Assembly (NCBI RefSeq): GCF_021729075.1
Contig: NZ_JAJSAQ010000006.1
Coordinates: forward strand, 124,001 to 188,000
Direction: 5' to 3'
DNA: 64,000 nucleotides
Origin: Microbulbifer guangxiensis
GTDB lineage: Bacteria; Pseudomonadota; Gammaproteobacteria; Pseudomonadales; Cellvibrionaceae
Each line of letters starts with the position of its first letter. The first letter of the stretch is position 1. Of the stretch, positions 1-8,335 are shown in pieces. The notes under the pieces were generated by a model. That model was not told where the DNA came from. It saw nothing but the letters and a program-made list of their open reading frames with translations, and searched no databases. The translations under genes were made by a program, and so were the position numbers.

Positions 1-2430
1 CGACTGCTCGCGCATGGCAAGCTCGTGGGCCCGGTCCTTGTCCTCGCGGGCGCGCTGGCGGGCCCCATCGAGAGCTTCCCGCAGCTCGTCACGGCGGGCC
101 AGCATGGTCTCCCGGCGATCCGTATCCTCGCTCATCGCCTCGACCGCTTCCTGCAGCAACAGGCGGGCCTCCGAGAGGGATTCCGCCTCCAGCTCCAGCT
201 GCTCACGCACCTCTGCCAGCTCCTGATCGATGCGGGTGCGGCGCTCATTCATCTGTTCGGCGCGGGCACGGCGGGCGGACAACTGGCTGCGCAGCTCTGC
301 CTCGCGGCGGCTGAACTGCTCCACCTCAGAACGGGCCTGCTCGATCGCCTCATCCAGCTCCGCCAACTTGCCGCGTACCTCTTCCCGTTCGCCGGCAAGT
401 TTCTCGATCTGATCCTCGCAGCTGGCAATCGCCTGCTCCAGCTCTTCCAGCTCCTGCTTGCGCGCCAGCACGCCGGCTTCCGCATCGCTGGCGCGGCTCA
501 CCCGCAGCCAGTTGGGGCCCAGCCACAGACCGTCACGGGTAACGATGGATTCGTGGGCTTTCAGCTGGCTGCGCATGCCCAGCGCCGCGTTCAGATCCTC
601 GGCGGTATAGATTCCGGCAAGCACACCCGAGAGCGCCGCGGGACCATCCACCACCTCGGCCAGTTTCGGCAGGGAACCGGCTTCGGACGGGCTGACCGCA
701 GCGCCGTCCACAAACACTGCCTGACCACTTTCCAGGCTGGCCAGGCTGTCAGAGAGGCTGTCCAGCTGATCGACGCAGATGGCCTGTAGCTGGGAGCCGA
801 GCACGGTTTCCACCGCTTTCTCCCAGCCGGCACGGGCACTGATCTGGTCGGCAAGGCGCGGCTTGTCCGCCAGCGCCTGCTGCTGCAGCCAGTTCTCCAC
901 TGCCTTGCCCTGCCCCAGCGCCGCCTGCTGCAGCGCCTCCAGTGAAGCCTGGCGACCGCGGGAGGTCTGCAGTTGCAGCCGCAGCTGGTCCAGCTCGCCG
1001 CCCAGTTCGCGATCGCGGGTGCGCAACTCGCTCAGCTGTTCGTTTTTCTCGGCAACGGACTCGCGGCGCTCCAGCGCCTGCAGCTCCAGCTCCGCCAGCT
1101 GCTCACTGAGCTGCTCGGACTCGCTGTCGTCGCCACTGTCCTGCAGGCCGGACTGTTCCGCCTGCAGCTTGTTGATACGTTCCTGCAGGCGCTGGCGCGA
1201 AGTTTCCAGGTGCTGGATACGGGACTGCTGCACCTCCGCCTTCTGGCGGGAGCCGGAGGCACCCTGGTTGAACTGGTCCCACTCGTTCTGCCACTCGCGC
1301 ATCTGCTCTTCGGCAGCCAGCAGGGCCTCGGCGGACTCCTCCTCCGCTGCCTGGACCATTTCCAGGTCCGGCAGGATGACTTCCAGTTCCGCCTCGAACT
1401 GTTCGGCCTTCTCCCGGTCTGCCTCGAGGCCGGTCTCCGCCTCGCGGAACTCCTGCTCGGTCTGCTGCAGGTCGGACTGCAATCGGGTATTGCGCTCGCG
1501 GGCGTGGGCGATGCTCTGCTCGATACGGGCAATATCGGCCCCCACGGCGTAGAAACGCCCCTGGACCTCGTTGAAGCTGTCGGACAGCTCGTGGTAGCCC
1601 ACGCGCTTCTGCTCGATCTCGGAATCACAGGTCACCTGGCGGGTGACCAGCTCTTCCACGGTCAGTTCCAGCTCACCGATCTGCTGCTCTTTGGTCTTGG
1701 CCTGCTCGTTCAGGTCGCGGTACTTGAGCGCCTGCAGGTGCGCCTTGTGAGAGCGCTCTTCCTCTTTGAAGCGGCTGTACTTCTCCGCCGCGGCGGCCTG
1801 GCGCTCGAGTCGCGCCAGCTGGCGATCCAGCTCGTCACGGATATCGGTCAGGCGCTCCAGGTTCTCTTTGGTGCGGCGCATGCGGTTTTCGGTATCGCGG
1901 CGGCGCTCCTTGTACTTGGAGATACCGGCTGCCTCTTCGATATAGACCCGCAGCTCCTCGGGCTTGGCCTCGATCAGCTTGGAGATCATCCCCTGCTCGA
2001 TGATGGCGTAGCTGCGCGGACCGAGGCCGGTACCCAGAAACAGGTCGGTCACATCGCGGCGGCGGCACTTCTCACCGTTCAGGAAATAGGTGTTCTGGCC
2101 GTCGCGGGTCACGCGACGCTTGACGGAGATCTCGGAGAAAGCGGCGTAGGCGCCGGTCAACTTACCCTCGGAGTTGTCGAACACCAGCTCGATGGAGGCC
2201 TGGCCCACCGGCTTGCGGCCGCTGGAACCGTTGAAGATCACATCGGTCATGGAGTCGCCGCGCAGGTTCTTCGCGGAGGACTCCCCCATCACCCAGCGCA
2301 CGGCATCGATGGTGTTGGACTTGCCACAGCCGTTGGGGCCCACCACGGCACTGAGGTTGGACGGAAAATGGACAGTGGTCGGGTCAACAAAGGATTTGAA
2401 ACCCGCAAGCTTGATGCACTTCAGACGCAT
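1..2430 (-). CDS. smc: Chromosome partition protein Smc (partial, C-terminus outside window)
   Basis: This is the ATPase core of the SMC-ScpAB complex, which compacts and segregates chromosomes in the nucleoid. The minus-strand frame opens with MRLKCIKLAGFKSFVDPTTV, the usual SMC N-terminus. A Walker A motif GPNGCGKSN lies at residues 31-39, followed by RGDSMTDVIFNGS. The rest is Glu/Arg/Gln-rich heptad sequence typical of the long coiled coil and hinge. 810 codons lie inside the window, so roughly the last third, with the signature motif and Walker B, is missing. It lies 130 bp downstream of ccmI on the same strand. The identification is firm; the gene is cut by the window edge and is not a pseudogene as far as can be seen. 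Confidence 0.95.
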   Translation of the reverse strand, partial: MRLKCIKLAGFKSFVDPTTVHFPSNLSAVVGPNGCGKSNTIDAVRWVMGESSAKNLRGDSMTDVIFNGSSGRKPVGQASIELVFDNSEGKLTGAYAAFSEISVKRRVTRDGQNTYFLNGEKCRRRDVTDLFLGTGLGPRSYAIIEQGMISKLIEAKPEELRVYIEEAAGISKYKERRRDTENRMRRTKENLERLTDIRDELDRQLARLERQAAAAEKYSRFKEEERSHKAHLQALKYRDLNEQAKTKEQQIGELELTVEELVTRQVTCDSEIEQKRVGYHELSDSFNEVQGRFYAVGADIARIEQSIAHARERNTRLQSDLQQTEQEFREAETGLEADREKAEQFEAELEVILPDLEMVQAAEEESAEALLAAEEQMREWQNEWDQFNQGASGSRQKAEVQQSRIQHLETSRQRLQERINKLQAEQSGLQDSGDDSESEQLSEQLAELELQALERRESVAEKNEQLSELRTRDRELGGELDQLRLQLQTSRGRQASLEALQQAALGQGKAVENWLQQQALADKPRLADQISARAGWEKAVETVLGSQLQAICVDQLDSLSDSLASLESGQAVFVDGAAVSPSEAGSLPKLAEVVDGPAALSGVLAGIYTAEDLNAALGMRSQLKAHESIVTRDGLWLGPNWLRVSRASDAEAGVLARKQELEELEQAIASCEDQIEKLAGEREEVRGKLAELDEAIEQARSEVEQFSRREAELRSQLSARRARAEQMNERRTRIDQELAEVREQLELEAESLSEARLLLQEAVEAMSEDTDRRETMLARRDELREALDGARQRAREDKDRAHELAMREQS

Positions 2431-2503
2431 GTATTCTGTAACTCGGTATTTGTTTTATGCCGGCGAGCTGTGGCCACACCAACGGCTGATTGTACATGGG
2501 GGC

Positions 2504-2535
2504 GCCGGCGGTTTCAGCGCAAATTTACCGCCGGC
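2504..2535 (-). terminator. Possible terminator hairpin between ccmI and smc
   Basis: GCCGGCGG (2504-2511) pairs perfectly with CCGCCGGC (2528-2535) around a 16-nt loop, directly downstream of ccmI. There is no clear U-run on the minus strand, so this may be only a partial terminator or a processing site. Confidence 0.3.
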
Positions 2536-2560
2536 TGCGGGGTCCTGCCCCGGCTTCCCG

Positions 2561-3796
2561 CTACAGTTCGTGATCGATGCGGATGGCCTGCGGCTCTCCC
2601 CAGCGCGCCTCCGGCAAAATCTCGATCATGCCCTGCCAGTCTCCCGGTGCCGGCCGCGCGTCGCCGTGCAATGCCAGGCGAGCCACCAGCTGCACGGAAT
2701 CCACCGTGGCGAGGGAGCGGCCGGGCATCATCGCCCGCGACTCGTCCAGCACCACTTCTGCCGGCAACTGCCCCGCCTGCAGGCGCACGATCGCCAGCGG
2801 CATGGGGCTCTCCGCAGAGCGGGCGTAGACAAATACCGGCGTATCCGCGGCCGCAGAAACGCTGTCTGCCAGACTGACACTGACCCGTATTGCCGGCCCC
2901 TGATCGGCAACTGCTGCCGCGGTTGCCGCCGGCTTCGCACTCGACTCACCGCCGGCTTCGGCCAGGGAGCGCTCTGCACGAGCGACACCGGCAGCCAGAG
3001 CCTGCGCGGCCATGGAGTCCGGACTCAACTGGCGCAGGGCGAGTTGCCAGTGGTCGCGGGCCGCACGGTAATCGCCATCTTCAAACGCCGCGATACCGGC
3101 CAACCCCAGTGCGGTGCCGTTATTGGGCTGCACCGACAGGGACTCTTTCACCAGGCTGCGCACTTCATCGGTAATCTTTGAGTTGGCCGCAAAGAACAGG
3201 GCCTGGGCCAGCTGCGCCTTCACGTCGGCGGCCTGGGGCTCACGTTCGGCCACATAGCGGTAGGCCGCAACGGCACCCGGCAGGTCGCCGGTCGCCATCA
3301 GGCGCTGGGCAAGCACAAAGCGGCTGGTCAGGTCATCCGGGTTGGCCTCAGTCCACACCTGCAACTGTCTGGTCAGCTGCTTCTCCGCAGCGGCATCCAT
3401 CCCCCCCTGCTGGCTGACCAGCAGGCTCTGGTGCAACCGGAGGCCCTCATAGTGCCCTGAAACCAGGTACAGCCCGCCTGCCGCCAGCGGCAGTACCAGC
3501 GCCAGGCCGATCAGGAGTCCGCGTCCGCTGGCGCGACCGGAGACGCGACCAGAGTCGCCTTCTGCAGCCAGCAGGTTGCGGGCCATTTCCGCCTCGAGCG
3601 TTTCGAACTGGTCCCGGTCAATAGCACCAGACTCCAGTGAGGCCCGCAGCTCCGTGTGCTGCTCGTGGTACAGGGCAGCCAGCGCCTCGCGCCTGGCCGC
3701 CGCCCGCGCAGTGCCGGCTCCGCGAAGCGCAGGCCACAGAACAACGAATGCCAGCGGCAGCGCCAGCAGCGCCAGGCCCAACCACAGCTCAGTCAT
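2561..3796 (-). CDS. ccmI: Cytochrome c biogenesis TPR protein CcmI
   Basis: CcmI is the membrane-anchored chaperone that binds apocytochrome c and presents it to the CcmF/CcmH haem ligation complex. The 411-residue product starts with a hydrophobic segment (residues 4-25) and a cytoplasmic ARREALAALYHEQHTEL-type stretch. A second membrane segment follows at about residues 92-112, and then a periplasmic TPR region (about 120-290) and a C-terminal domain. It overlaps the end of ccmH by 8 bp, so translation of the two is probably coupled. In E. coli the CcmH and CcmI functions are fused in one 350-residue protein; here they are separate genes, as in Pseudomonas. Confidence 0.92.
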   Translation of the reverse strand: MTELWLGLALLALPLAFVVLWPALRGAGTARAAARREALAALYHEQHTELRASLESGAIDRDQFETLEAEMARNLLAAEGDSGRVSGRASGRGLLIGLALVLPLAAGGLYLVSGHYEGLRLHQSLLVSQQGGMDAAAEKQLTRQLQVWTEANPDDLTSRFVLAQRLMATGDLPGAVAAYRYVAEREPQAADVKAQLAQALFFAANSKITDEVRSLVKESLSVQPNNGTALGLAGIAAFEDGDYRAARDHWQLALRQLSPDSMAAQALAAGVARAERSLAEAGGESSAKPAATAAAVADQGPAIRVSVSLADSVSAAADTPVFVYARSAESPMPLAIVRLQAGQLPAEVVLDESRAMMPGRSLATVDSVQLVARLALHGDARPAPGDWQGMIEILPEARWGEPQAIRIDHEL

Positions 3797-4319
3797 TGCG
3801 ATTCTTCTCTTCTTTTGTGTTCAGTTCTTCCGCATCCGCGCCCAGCAGCTGCTGGAGGCGCCGGCGCTCCTCATCGGTGAGCCCGGGGCTCGCATCCGCC
3901 TGAGCGGCACCGCGGCCACTGCGTGAACGCACCACGATCACCACCAGGGCCAACAGGCCCAGCGCGGCAAACACACCCGGCGCCAGCCAGAGTGCCACCG
4001 TATTGCGTTGCAGCGGCGGCCGGTAAAGGACGAAATCCCCGTACCTGGCCACCATGTATTCGGTGATCTCCGCATCGCTGAACCCCTCCTCCAGCAACCG
4101 GCGGATTTCACGCCGCAGGTCGTTGGCCACCGGGGAGTCCGACCCCGCCAGGTTCTGGTTCTGGCACTTGGGGCAACGCATCTCCTCGATCAGTACCTTG
4201 TAGCGCGCCTCGAGTTCTGGCGTCGACAGGGGTTCGGCATCCACGGCGGCGGCCGCAGACAGGGACAGGCACAGGGCGACGAACGCCGTGAACATCAGGG
4301 CTGGCCAGCGGATTGGCAT
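3789..4319 (-). CDS. ccmH: Cytochrome c maturation thiol-oxidoreductase CcmH
   Basis: CcmH reduces the disulfide of apocytochrome c before haem attachment, in the periplasm. The 176-residue product has a signal/membrane segment (residues 7-24), the signature MRCPKCQNQ with the redox pair Cys49/Cys52, and a C-terminal membrane helix near residues 105-127. An upstream ATG at 4451 is in frame, but ATG 4319 is preferred because it has a strong GAGGGAGG ribosome site and is followed by a proper signal peptide. A TATAAT with an extended -10 lies about 44 bp upstream. The gene is separated from ccmG by about 4 kb, unlike the usual contiguous ccmGHI order. Confidence 0.93.
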   Translation of the reverse strand: MPIRWPALMFTAFVALCLSLSAAAAVDAEPLSTPELEARYKVLIEEMRCPKCQNQNLAGSDSPVANDLRREIRRLLEEGFSDAEITEYMVARYGDFVLYRPPLQRNTVALWLAPGVFAALGLLALVVIVVRSRSGRGAAQADASPGLTDEERRRLQQLLGADAEELNTKEEKNRND

Positions 4320-4362
4320 CAAGGGGGCCTCCCTCTCTGGGGTTGCGGTGGAAATTTGCGCG

Positions 4363-4371
4363 ATTATAGCA
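4363..4371 (-). promoter_or_regulatory. Extended -10 promoter for ccmHI
   Basis: Read on the minus strand this is TGCTATAAT, a perfect -10 with the TGn extension. No good -35 lies 16-18 bp upstream, as is usual for extended -10 promoters. The predicted transcript start leaves a leader of about 37 nt before ccmH. Confidence 0.55.
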
Positions 4372-4455
4372 GTGCCGCCGCGGCCGTCCCATGCCCAGAT
4401 AACCATGGAAAACAACGCAAGCCCTTGAAAGACAAAAAAATTTTCACACAAGCCG

Positions 4456-4483
4456 TTGACGCGCCGGAAAATATCATTACTAT
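4456..4483 (+). promoter_or_regulatory. Promoter for first tRNA-Val/Asp pair
   Basis: TTGACG and TACTAT are separated by 16 bp, and the -10 ends 17 bp before the tRNA-Val gene. The second tRNA pair has a diverged version in the same place (TTGACT-16-TAAGAT), which supports the call. Confidence 0.5.
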
Positions 4484-4500
4484 ACGCAGCTCCTGACGCG

Positions 4501-4576
4501 GGGTGGTTAGCTCAGTTGGGAGAGCGACGGCCTTACAAGCCGTAGGTCACAGGTTCGACCCCTGTACCACCCACCA
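4501..4576 (+). tRNA. tRNA-Val (anticodon TAC), copy 1
   Basis: This is a 76-nt cloverleaf. The acceptor is GGGTGGT/ACCACCC, the D stem GCTC/GAGC, the anticodon arm ACGGC-CTTACAA-GCCGT and the T arm ACAGG-TTCGACC-CCTGT, with an A discriminator and encoded CCA. The anticodon TAC reads valine GTA codons. An identical copy lies at 5964. Confidence 0.97.
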
Positions 4577-4624
4577 CTTCCCTCCTCCTGCCCGGCAGGA
4601 AGAAACAAGGGAAGCAAGGAATGC

Positions 4625-4701
4625 GGACCGGTAGTTCAGTTGGTTAGAATGCCGGCCTGTCACGCCGGAGGTCGCGGGTTCGAGTCCCGTCCGGTCCGCC
4701 A
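4625..4701 (+). tRNA. tRNA-Asp (anticodon GTC), copy 1
   Basis: This is a 77-nt cloverleaf with acceptor GGACCGG/CCGGTCC, anticodon loop CTGTCAC, T loop TTCGAGT, a G discriminator and encoded CCA. It lies 48 bp after tRNA-Val and is probably cotranscribed with it. It is followed at once by a strong terminator. Confidence 0.97.
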
Positions 4702-5042
4702 TATACGAAAAAGGCCCACACGAAAGTGTGGGCCTTTTTTGTATGTGTTGGATCGGCGTGACAGAAGCCCAGTTCGACAAATCGGCAGGACAGCCGATTT
4801 GGACAATGCCGCACAGCGGCGTTGCCCGAAGGGCGAGGGACAGGGATGGCCCGAGTCACTAATTTGCCCAAGGTAATTTTGGACGCCGAACCCCCGCGAC
4901 GGCACCCGAAGGGTGAGCGGCAAAGCCGCGAATCAACCCCGTCCGGCCCACCCCAAATCCTCCTATGTGCTTCTCAGCCCCTCACCAAATTGAGGCTTCT
5001 GCCACATGAAGCGGCCCAAGAAATCTCACGGGAATACGGTAA
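4702..5042. repeat. Intergenic stretch with modular hairpin repeats (copies A1 and degenerate B1)
   Basis: No gene is seen here. After the tRNA terminator comes GGATCGG, then module A1 from 4773: TTCGAC, the stem AAATCGGC/GCCGATTT, then GGACAATGCCG and a GC-rich arm. A degenerate relative, module B1, begins near 4859; it keeps GGACGCCG and GGGTGAGCGG but its stem is imperfect. Related copies lie at 6236, 6415 and 6509. The remainder, to the end of the DUF4197 gene, shows nothing recognisable. Confidence 0.6.
4707..4740 (+). terminator. Rho-independent terminator after tRNA-Asp copy 1
   Basis: A stem of about 14 bp (AAGGCCCACAC / GTGTGGGCCTT plus flanking A-T pairs) closes a GAAA tetraloop and ends in a T6 run. 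Confidence 0.9.
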
Positions 5043-5762
5043 CTACCCCTCAGCGCCCCCAAACACCTGCCCAATCAAAATACTCCCCCGCGCCACGGGA
5101 TCTTTGCGAATCAATGCCTCTTCTTCACCAATACGACTAAACAACTTCGCCATACTCTGATCGATCACGTAACGCTCCAGGTCCAGCTCCGGCTTGCCGG
5201 CCACAGGGAGCTTCTCATAGGCCGCCAACAGGCTTTTGTACTCACTGTAAAACCCGGTCTGACGCAGGTTCGACTCCACGATCGGCTGGTATCGCATCCG
5301 CAGCGCGCTCTCGGTCTGCCGACGGAAGTACTCTGTCGCCGCTGTCTCGCTGCCACGGACAATGCCCAGCGCATCATCGATCGTCATCTCCGCAATCGCC
5401 TGCTTGAATACCGGCGCGGCTTCTACCGCAGCCTGCTCGGCACCGCGATTCATGGCATTTTGCAGCTGGTCGACGTAACTGCCGAGCCCGAACTGACGCA
5501 GCCCATCCGCCACCGGCTGCGCGCTGGCGGGCAGCGGCAGGTTGAATGCACCGGCTTGAGACAGGCCATTGCCCGCACGATCGGTACTGGTGGAAAGCAT
5601 CTCCTTGATTCCCCGCGCGAGCCTGGAGTCGGTGTCATAACCGGCATTCTTCGCCACCTGATTACCCAGATCGACCCAGGGAGACGCGGCATCCATATTC
5701 TGGCATCCCGCCAGCATTACCAAACTGGCCAACACGCTCATCAATTCCCGCCACTGCTTCAT
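5043..5762 (-). CDS. DUF4197 family lipoprotein
   Basis: The 239-residue product has a lipoprotein signal peptide ending LAGC (Cys20). The mature part matches the DUF4197 pattern: an N-terminal KEMLSTSTDRA region, a central stretch of helices (MTIDDALGIVRGSETAATEYFR) and a conserved C-terminal LDLERYVIDQSMAKLF segment. The molecular function of the family is unknown. The start at 5762 has AGGAG eight bases upstream; an in-frame ATG at 5963 would add 67 residues without signal character. The gene sits alone between the two tRNA pairs and runs opposite to them. Confidence 0.85.
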   Translation of the reverse strand: MKQWRELMSVLASLVMLAGCQNMDAASPWVDLGNQVAKNAGYDTDSRLARGIKEMLSTSTDRAGNGLSQAGAFNLPLPASAQPVADGLRQFGLGSYVDQLQNAMNRGAEQAAVEAAPVFKQAIAEMTIDDALGIVRGSETAATEYFRRQTESALRMRYQPIVESNLRQTGFYSEYKSLLAAYEKLPVAGKPELDLERYVIDQSMAKLFSRIGEEEALIRKDPVARGSILIGQVFGGAEG

Positions 5763-5921
5763 GAACAATCTCCTCAACTGAAAGCAAGCCGATGTTACCT
5801 CATAGCCGCGACGTGTCAGTGACCGCTTGCAACTTCCTGATGCACGGACGCCCACAGGAAAGCGCTTCCGCCCCTTGCCTCTGCCCACATTTACCATCTC
5901 GATCTTTTTGATCCGGAAATA

Positions 5922-5949
5922 TTGACTCGAAAAATTTTGGCAGTAAGAT
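5922..5949 (+). promoter_or_regulatory. Promoter for second tRNA-Val/Asp pair
   Basis: TTGACT and TAAGAT are separated by 16 bp, in the same position relative to tRNA-Val as in copy 1 but with different sequence. Confidence 0.45.
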
Positions 5950-5963
5950 ACGCAGCCCTTCAC

Positions 5964-6039
5964 GGGTGGTTAGCTCAGTTGGGAGAGCGACGGCCTTACA
6001 AGCCGTAGGTCACAGGTTCGACCCCTGTACCACCCACCA
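5964..6039 (+). tRNA. tRNA-Val (anticodon TAC), copy 2
   Basis: Identical in sequence to the 4501 copy over all 76 nt, including the encoded CCA. The spacer to tRNA-Asp is also identical. Confidence 0.97.
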
Positions 6040-6087
6040 CTTCCCTCCTCCTGCCCGGCAGGAAGAAACAAGGGAAGCAAGGAATGC

Positions 6088-6164
6088 GGACCGGTAGTTC
6101 AGTTGGTTAGAATGCCGGCCTGTCACGCCGGAGGTCGCGGGTTCGAGTCCCGTCCGGTCCGCCA
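6088..6164 (+). tRNA. tRNA-Asp (anticodon GTC), copy 2
   Basis: Identical to the 4625 copy. Its CCA end leads directly into a long inverted repeat. Confidence 0.97.
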
Positions 6165-6209
6165 TATACGAATAAGGCCCACACGAAAGTGTGGGCCTTA
6201 TTCGTATAT
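6164..6209 (+). terminator. 21-bp perfect inverted repeat / terminator after tRNA-Asp copy 2
   Basis: Twenty-one bases from 6164 to 6184 pair perfectly with 6189-6209 around a GAAA loop. The core (GGCCCACAC) is the same as in the first terminator. The arms differ by matched changes (AATAAGG opposite CCTTATT), so pairing is preserved but the T6 run is lost. Confidence 0.75.
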
Positions 6210-6235
6210 GGGGGATCGGCGGACGAGAGCCCCAG

Positions 6236-6546
6236 TTCGACAAATCGGCAGGAGAGCCGATTTGGACAATGCCGCACAGCGGCGTTGCCCGAAGGGTGGG
6301 CGCCAGGGACGGCGCCCATCAGTCCCACCTCGATGCCACCCATGCACCCGCTAACCCCCACTCGCAAAAGTGGGGCTTTTTTGTATGTGTTGGATCGGTG
6401 TGCGAGAGCCCTAGTTCGACAAAATTGCCAGAGGCAATTTTGGACGCCGGAGCCACGCGACGGCGCCCGCAGGGTGAGGGCCAGCACGGGCCGAATCAGT
6501 ACCCCCCGTTCGACAAATCGGCAGGACAGCCGATTCGGACAATGCC
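6236..6546. repeat. Modular hairpin repeats A2, B2, A3 with an orphan tRNA-type terminator
   Basis: The stretch contains no gene. Copy A2 (from 6236) and copy A3 (from 6509) have TTCGAC followed by an AAATCGGC-type stem. Copy B2 (from 6415) has the same TTCGAC but an unrelated, fully paired stem AAAATTGCC/GGCAATTTT. Each is followed by GGAC. Before B2, at 6356-6382, a CCCCAC/GTGGGG hairpin with CTTTTTT and the GTATGTGTTGGATCGG tail copies the end of the tRNA loci, but no tRNA precedes it. Confidence 0.6.
6356..6382 (+). terminator. Orphan terminator resembling the tRNA-Asp terminators
   Basis: CCCCAC (6356-6361) pairs with GTGGGG (6370-6375) and is followed by CTTTTTT. The downstream GTATGTGTTGGATCGG matches the sequence after the first tRNA terminator. 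Confidence 0.6.
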
Positions 6547-6554
6547 AAACCAAC

Positions 6555-6989
6555 CTATTCCGACGAAATCACCACCTCCAGAGATACTTCTCCAGAAAGC
6601 GACGCCGTCACCAGACAGTGGGACTCGGCTTTCTCAACCAGCCGTCGGGCCTTGTCTGGATCCTCACCTTCGGGAATCACCAGTTCAGCATGGACGTTGA
6701 ACGCCGTAAATTTCACGCCGTCCGAGCCTTTGTCCAGAATACCGTCCACATCACATACAAGACGCCGCCATTCCAGTTTGGAATGACGGGCGATGGCTCG
6801 GAACGTCAGCACCAGGCAATCGGCGATGGCACCCACAAGGAGATCCTCAGGGGACCAGCGATCTCCGGGTCCGTCGAATTGTTTGGGCGGGGCACTGATG
6901 ATGGGCTCCAGCCCTTCGGCTGTCACCTCAACATCGCCATCGCTGTCCGCGCTGGCGGCGACACGATAATGGTGGGGAAATTCCTGCAT
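6555..6989 (-). CDS. OsmC/Ohr-family protein
   Basis: The 144-residue product matches the OsmC fold of thiol peroxidases. It has an N-terminal SAPPKQFDGPGDRWSPEDLL region, the first reactive cysteine in IADCLVLTF (near residue 58) and the second in ESHCLVTASL (near residue 124), the spacing expected for this family. OsmC/Ohr proteins reduce organic hydroperoxides in the cytoplasm. The Arg/Glu context suggests the general OsmC-like group rather than strict Ohr. It is on the same strand as the FMN reductase upstream, 120 bp away, which would fit an oxidative-stress pairing. Confidence 0.88.
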   Translation of the reverse strand: MQEFPHHYRVAASADSDGDVEVTAEGLEPIISAPPKQFDGPGDRWSPEDLLVGAIADCLVLTFRAIARHSKLEWRRLVCDVDGILDKGSDGVKFTAFNVHAELVIPEGEDPDKARRLVEKAESHCLVTASLSGEVSLEVVISSE

Positions 6990-7109
6990 GGCACATACCC
7001 GGCAAACTGTCTGACGCAGCTTAGGACCGGCGTGACACCATCACAAGATACTTTTCAGGTAGCCCTAAACTCAGGCAAGGGGACAGCGGTCATTGACTCA
7101 GGTGGCAAC

Positions 7110-7643
7110 CTAGCGGGCTGACAACAGGGTAACCACCGCATCGAATAACCCGCGCTCCAGCTCGGCATCCCGGAGGTGATTGCCCTGCAGGTCGAAGTTG
7201 TCATGGAACTTGGAGATCGAGAGACTGGCAAGCACCTCGGCACCAAAGTGCGGTGCAGAGGATTCCGCTGCAGCCAGCACCCGTTTGGCTCCACCGGGGC
7301 CAGGGGAAGCTGCCAGATACACCGCGGGCTTACCCTGGAACACCCTCTGGTCGATACGGGAAACCCAATCGTAGAGATTCTTCCACGCCGCGGTATAAGA
7401 GCCGTTGTGCTCGGCAAAGGAAATCAGCAGGGCATCGGCAGCGCCGATCTTGTCGAAAAAGCGTTGTGCCGCCGGCGGGTGGCCCAGCTCCTGCTCCCGG
7501 TCCACGCTGAAAAGAGGTAACTCGAAGTCGTTGAGATCAAGGATCTCAACCTCGACACCCTCGAGGAGCCCCGCGGCATAGGTTACCAGGGCCTTGTTGA
7601 TGGATTGCTGGCTGGAGCTGGCGGCAAAGGCAAGTATCTTCAC
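7110..7643 (-). CDS. NAD(P)H-dependent FMN reductase family protein
   Basis: This is a 177-residue flavodoxin-like protein. The N-terminus MKILAFAASSSQQSINKAL has the phosphate-binding SxSxxSxN-type loop for FMN. The middle holds LPLFSVDREQELG, and SFAEHNGSYTAAWKNLYDW matches the family motif PEYNGSxxxxxKNxxDW with Ala-Glu-His in place of Pro-Glu-Tyr. Such cytoplasmic enzymes reduce FMN, quinones or azo compounds with NAD(P)H. The substrate cannot be read from the sequence. Confidence 0.87.
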   Translation of the reverse strand: MKILAFAASSSQQSINKALVTYAAGLLEGVEVEILDLNDFELPLFSVDREQELGHPPAAQRFFDKIGAADALLISFAEHNGSYTAAWKNLYDWVSRIDQRVFQGKPAVYLAASPGPGGAKRVLAAAESSAPHFGAEVLASLSISKFHDNFDLQGNHLRDAELERGLFDAVVTLLSAR

Positions 7644-7732
7644 GGAATTCCCCGGCTGTGAAAGTTCGATTGCGCCCAGGGCGCTACTGATTATGGTTCA
7701 CGTGAGACATACGAAACCAGAGCAAGGGCAGA

Positions 7733-8335
7733 TTAATCCTGCTCGTCGGAAAGGCCAAAGCCCTCCGCCTGCAACTGCGCTTTCAACTCTGGCCAGCGAT
7801 CTGCCGGCAGGCTGAGCGTTACACTAACCCCGCTGCTGTAAGTGGCCTCCTTACAGAGTCCTCCAACCTGCCCCACGAGGAAACGCAGGCGGGCCTCCTG
7901 GGCGAAATCACAACTTACAGAAACATCGATGGAGGCAATGAATGGCCTGAGCTCTGCAACCTGCAGCGCGGCACCCACGGCGCCCCGGTAAGCCCGCATC
8001 AGGCCACCGACACCGAGCTTGGTACCGCCGAAGTAACGGGTGACGATTGCCCCCACATTCCCGACTTCCTGCTTCAGCAACAGTTCGAGCATCGGCCGCC
8101 CTGCGCTGCCGCCGGGCTCACCATCGTCGTCGGAGATCATCACATCAGGATTGGAAGGATTGCCGATCACCAGCGCAGTGCAGTGATGGCTCGCATCGGG
8201 ATACTGGTTGCGTACCGCCTCCAGTTGCTGAAGAAATGCCGCCCTGTCCTCTACCGGGCCCAGCCAGCAGATAAAGCGGCTTTTCTTTTCTTCAGTTTCA
8301 CTGACAACGGGAGAGCAGGGAATCCGATAACTCAC
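7733..8335 (-). CDS. yigZ: YigZ / IMPACT family protein
   Basis: The 200-residue product aligns with E. coli YigZ: EEKKSRFICWLGP near the N-terminus, SHHCTALVIGN, then DDDGEPGGSAGRPML and RYFGGTKLGVGGLMRAYRGAV, the hallmark of the UPF0029/IMPACT domain, with a C-terminal DUF1949-like half. The biochemical role is not settled; the eukaryotic relative regulates the GCN2 kinase. The GTG at 8335 is preferred because the protein then begins at the same place as YigZ. That start overlaps the end of ccmG by 38 bp. An ATG at 8419 would add 28 residues encoded entirely inside ccmG. Confidence 0.88.
   Translation of the reverse strand: MSYRIPCSPVVSETEEKKSRFICWLGPVEDRAAFLQQLEAVRNQYPDASHHCTALVIGNPSNPDVMISDDDGEPGGSAGRPMLELLLKQEVGNVGAIVTRYFGGTKLGVGGLMRAYRGAVGAALQVAELRPFIASIDVSVSCDFAQEARLRFLVGQVGGLCKEATYSSGVSVTLSLPADRWPELKAQLQAEGFGLSDEQD

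Noticed and set aside
973-2877. Long plus-strand frame of 634 codons opposite smc
   Set aside because: It is the mirror of the smc coiled coil, rich in Leu/Gln because of the reverse-complement codons, and it has no family features.
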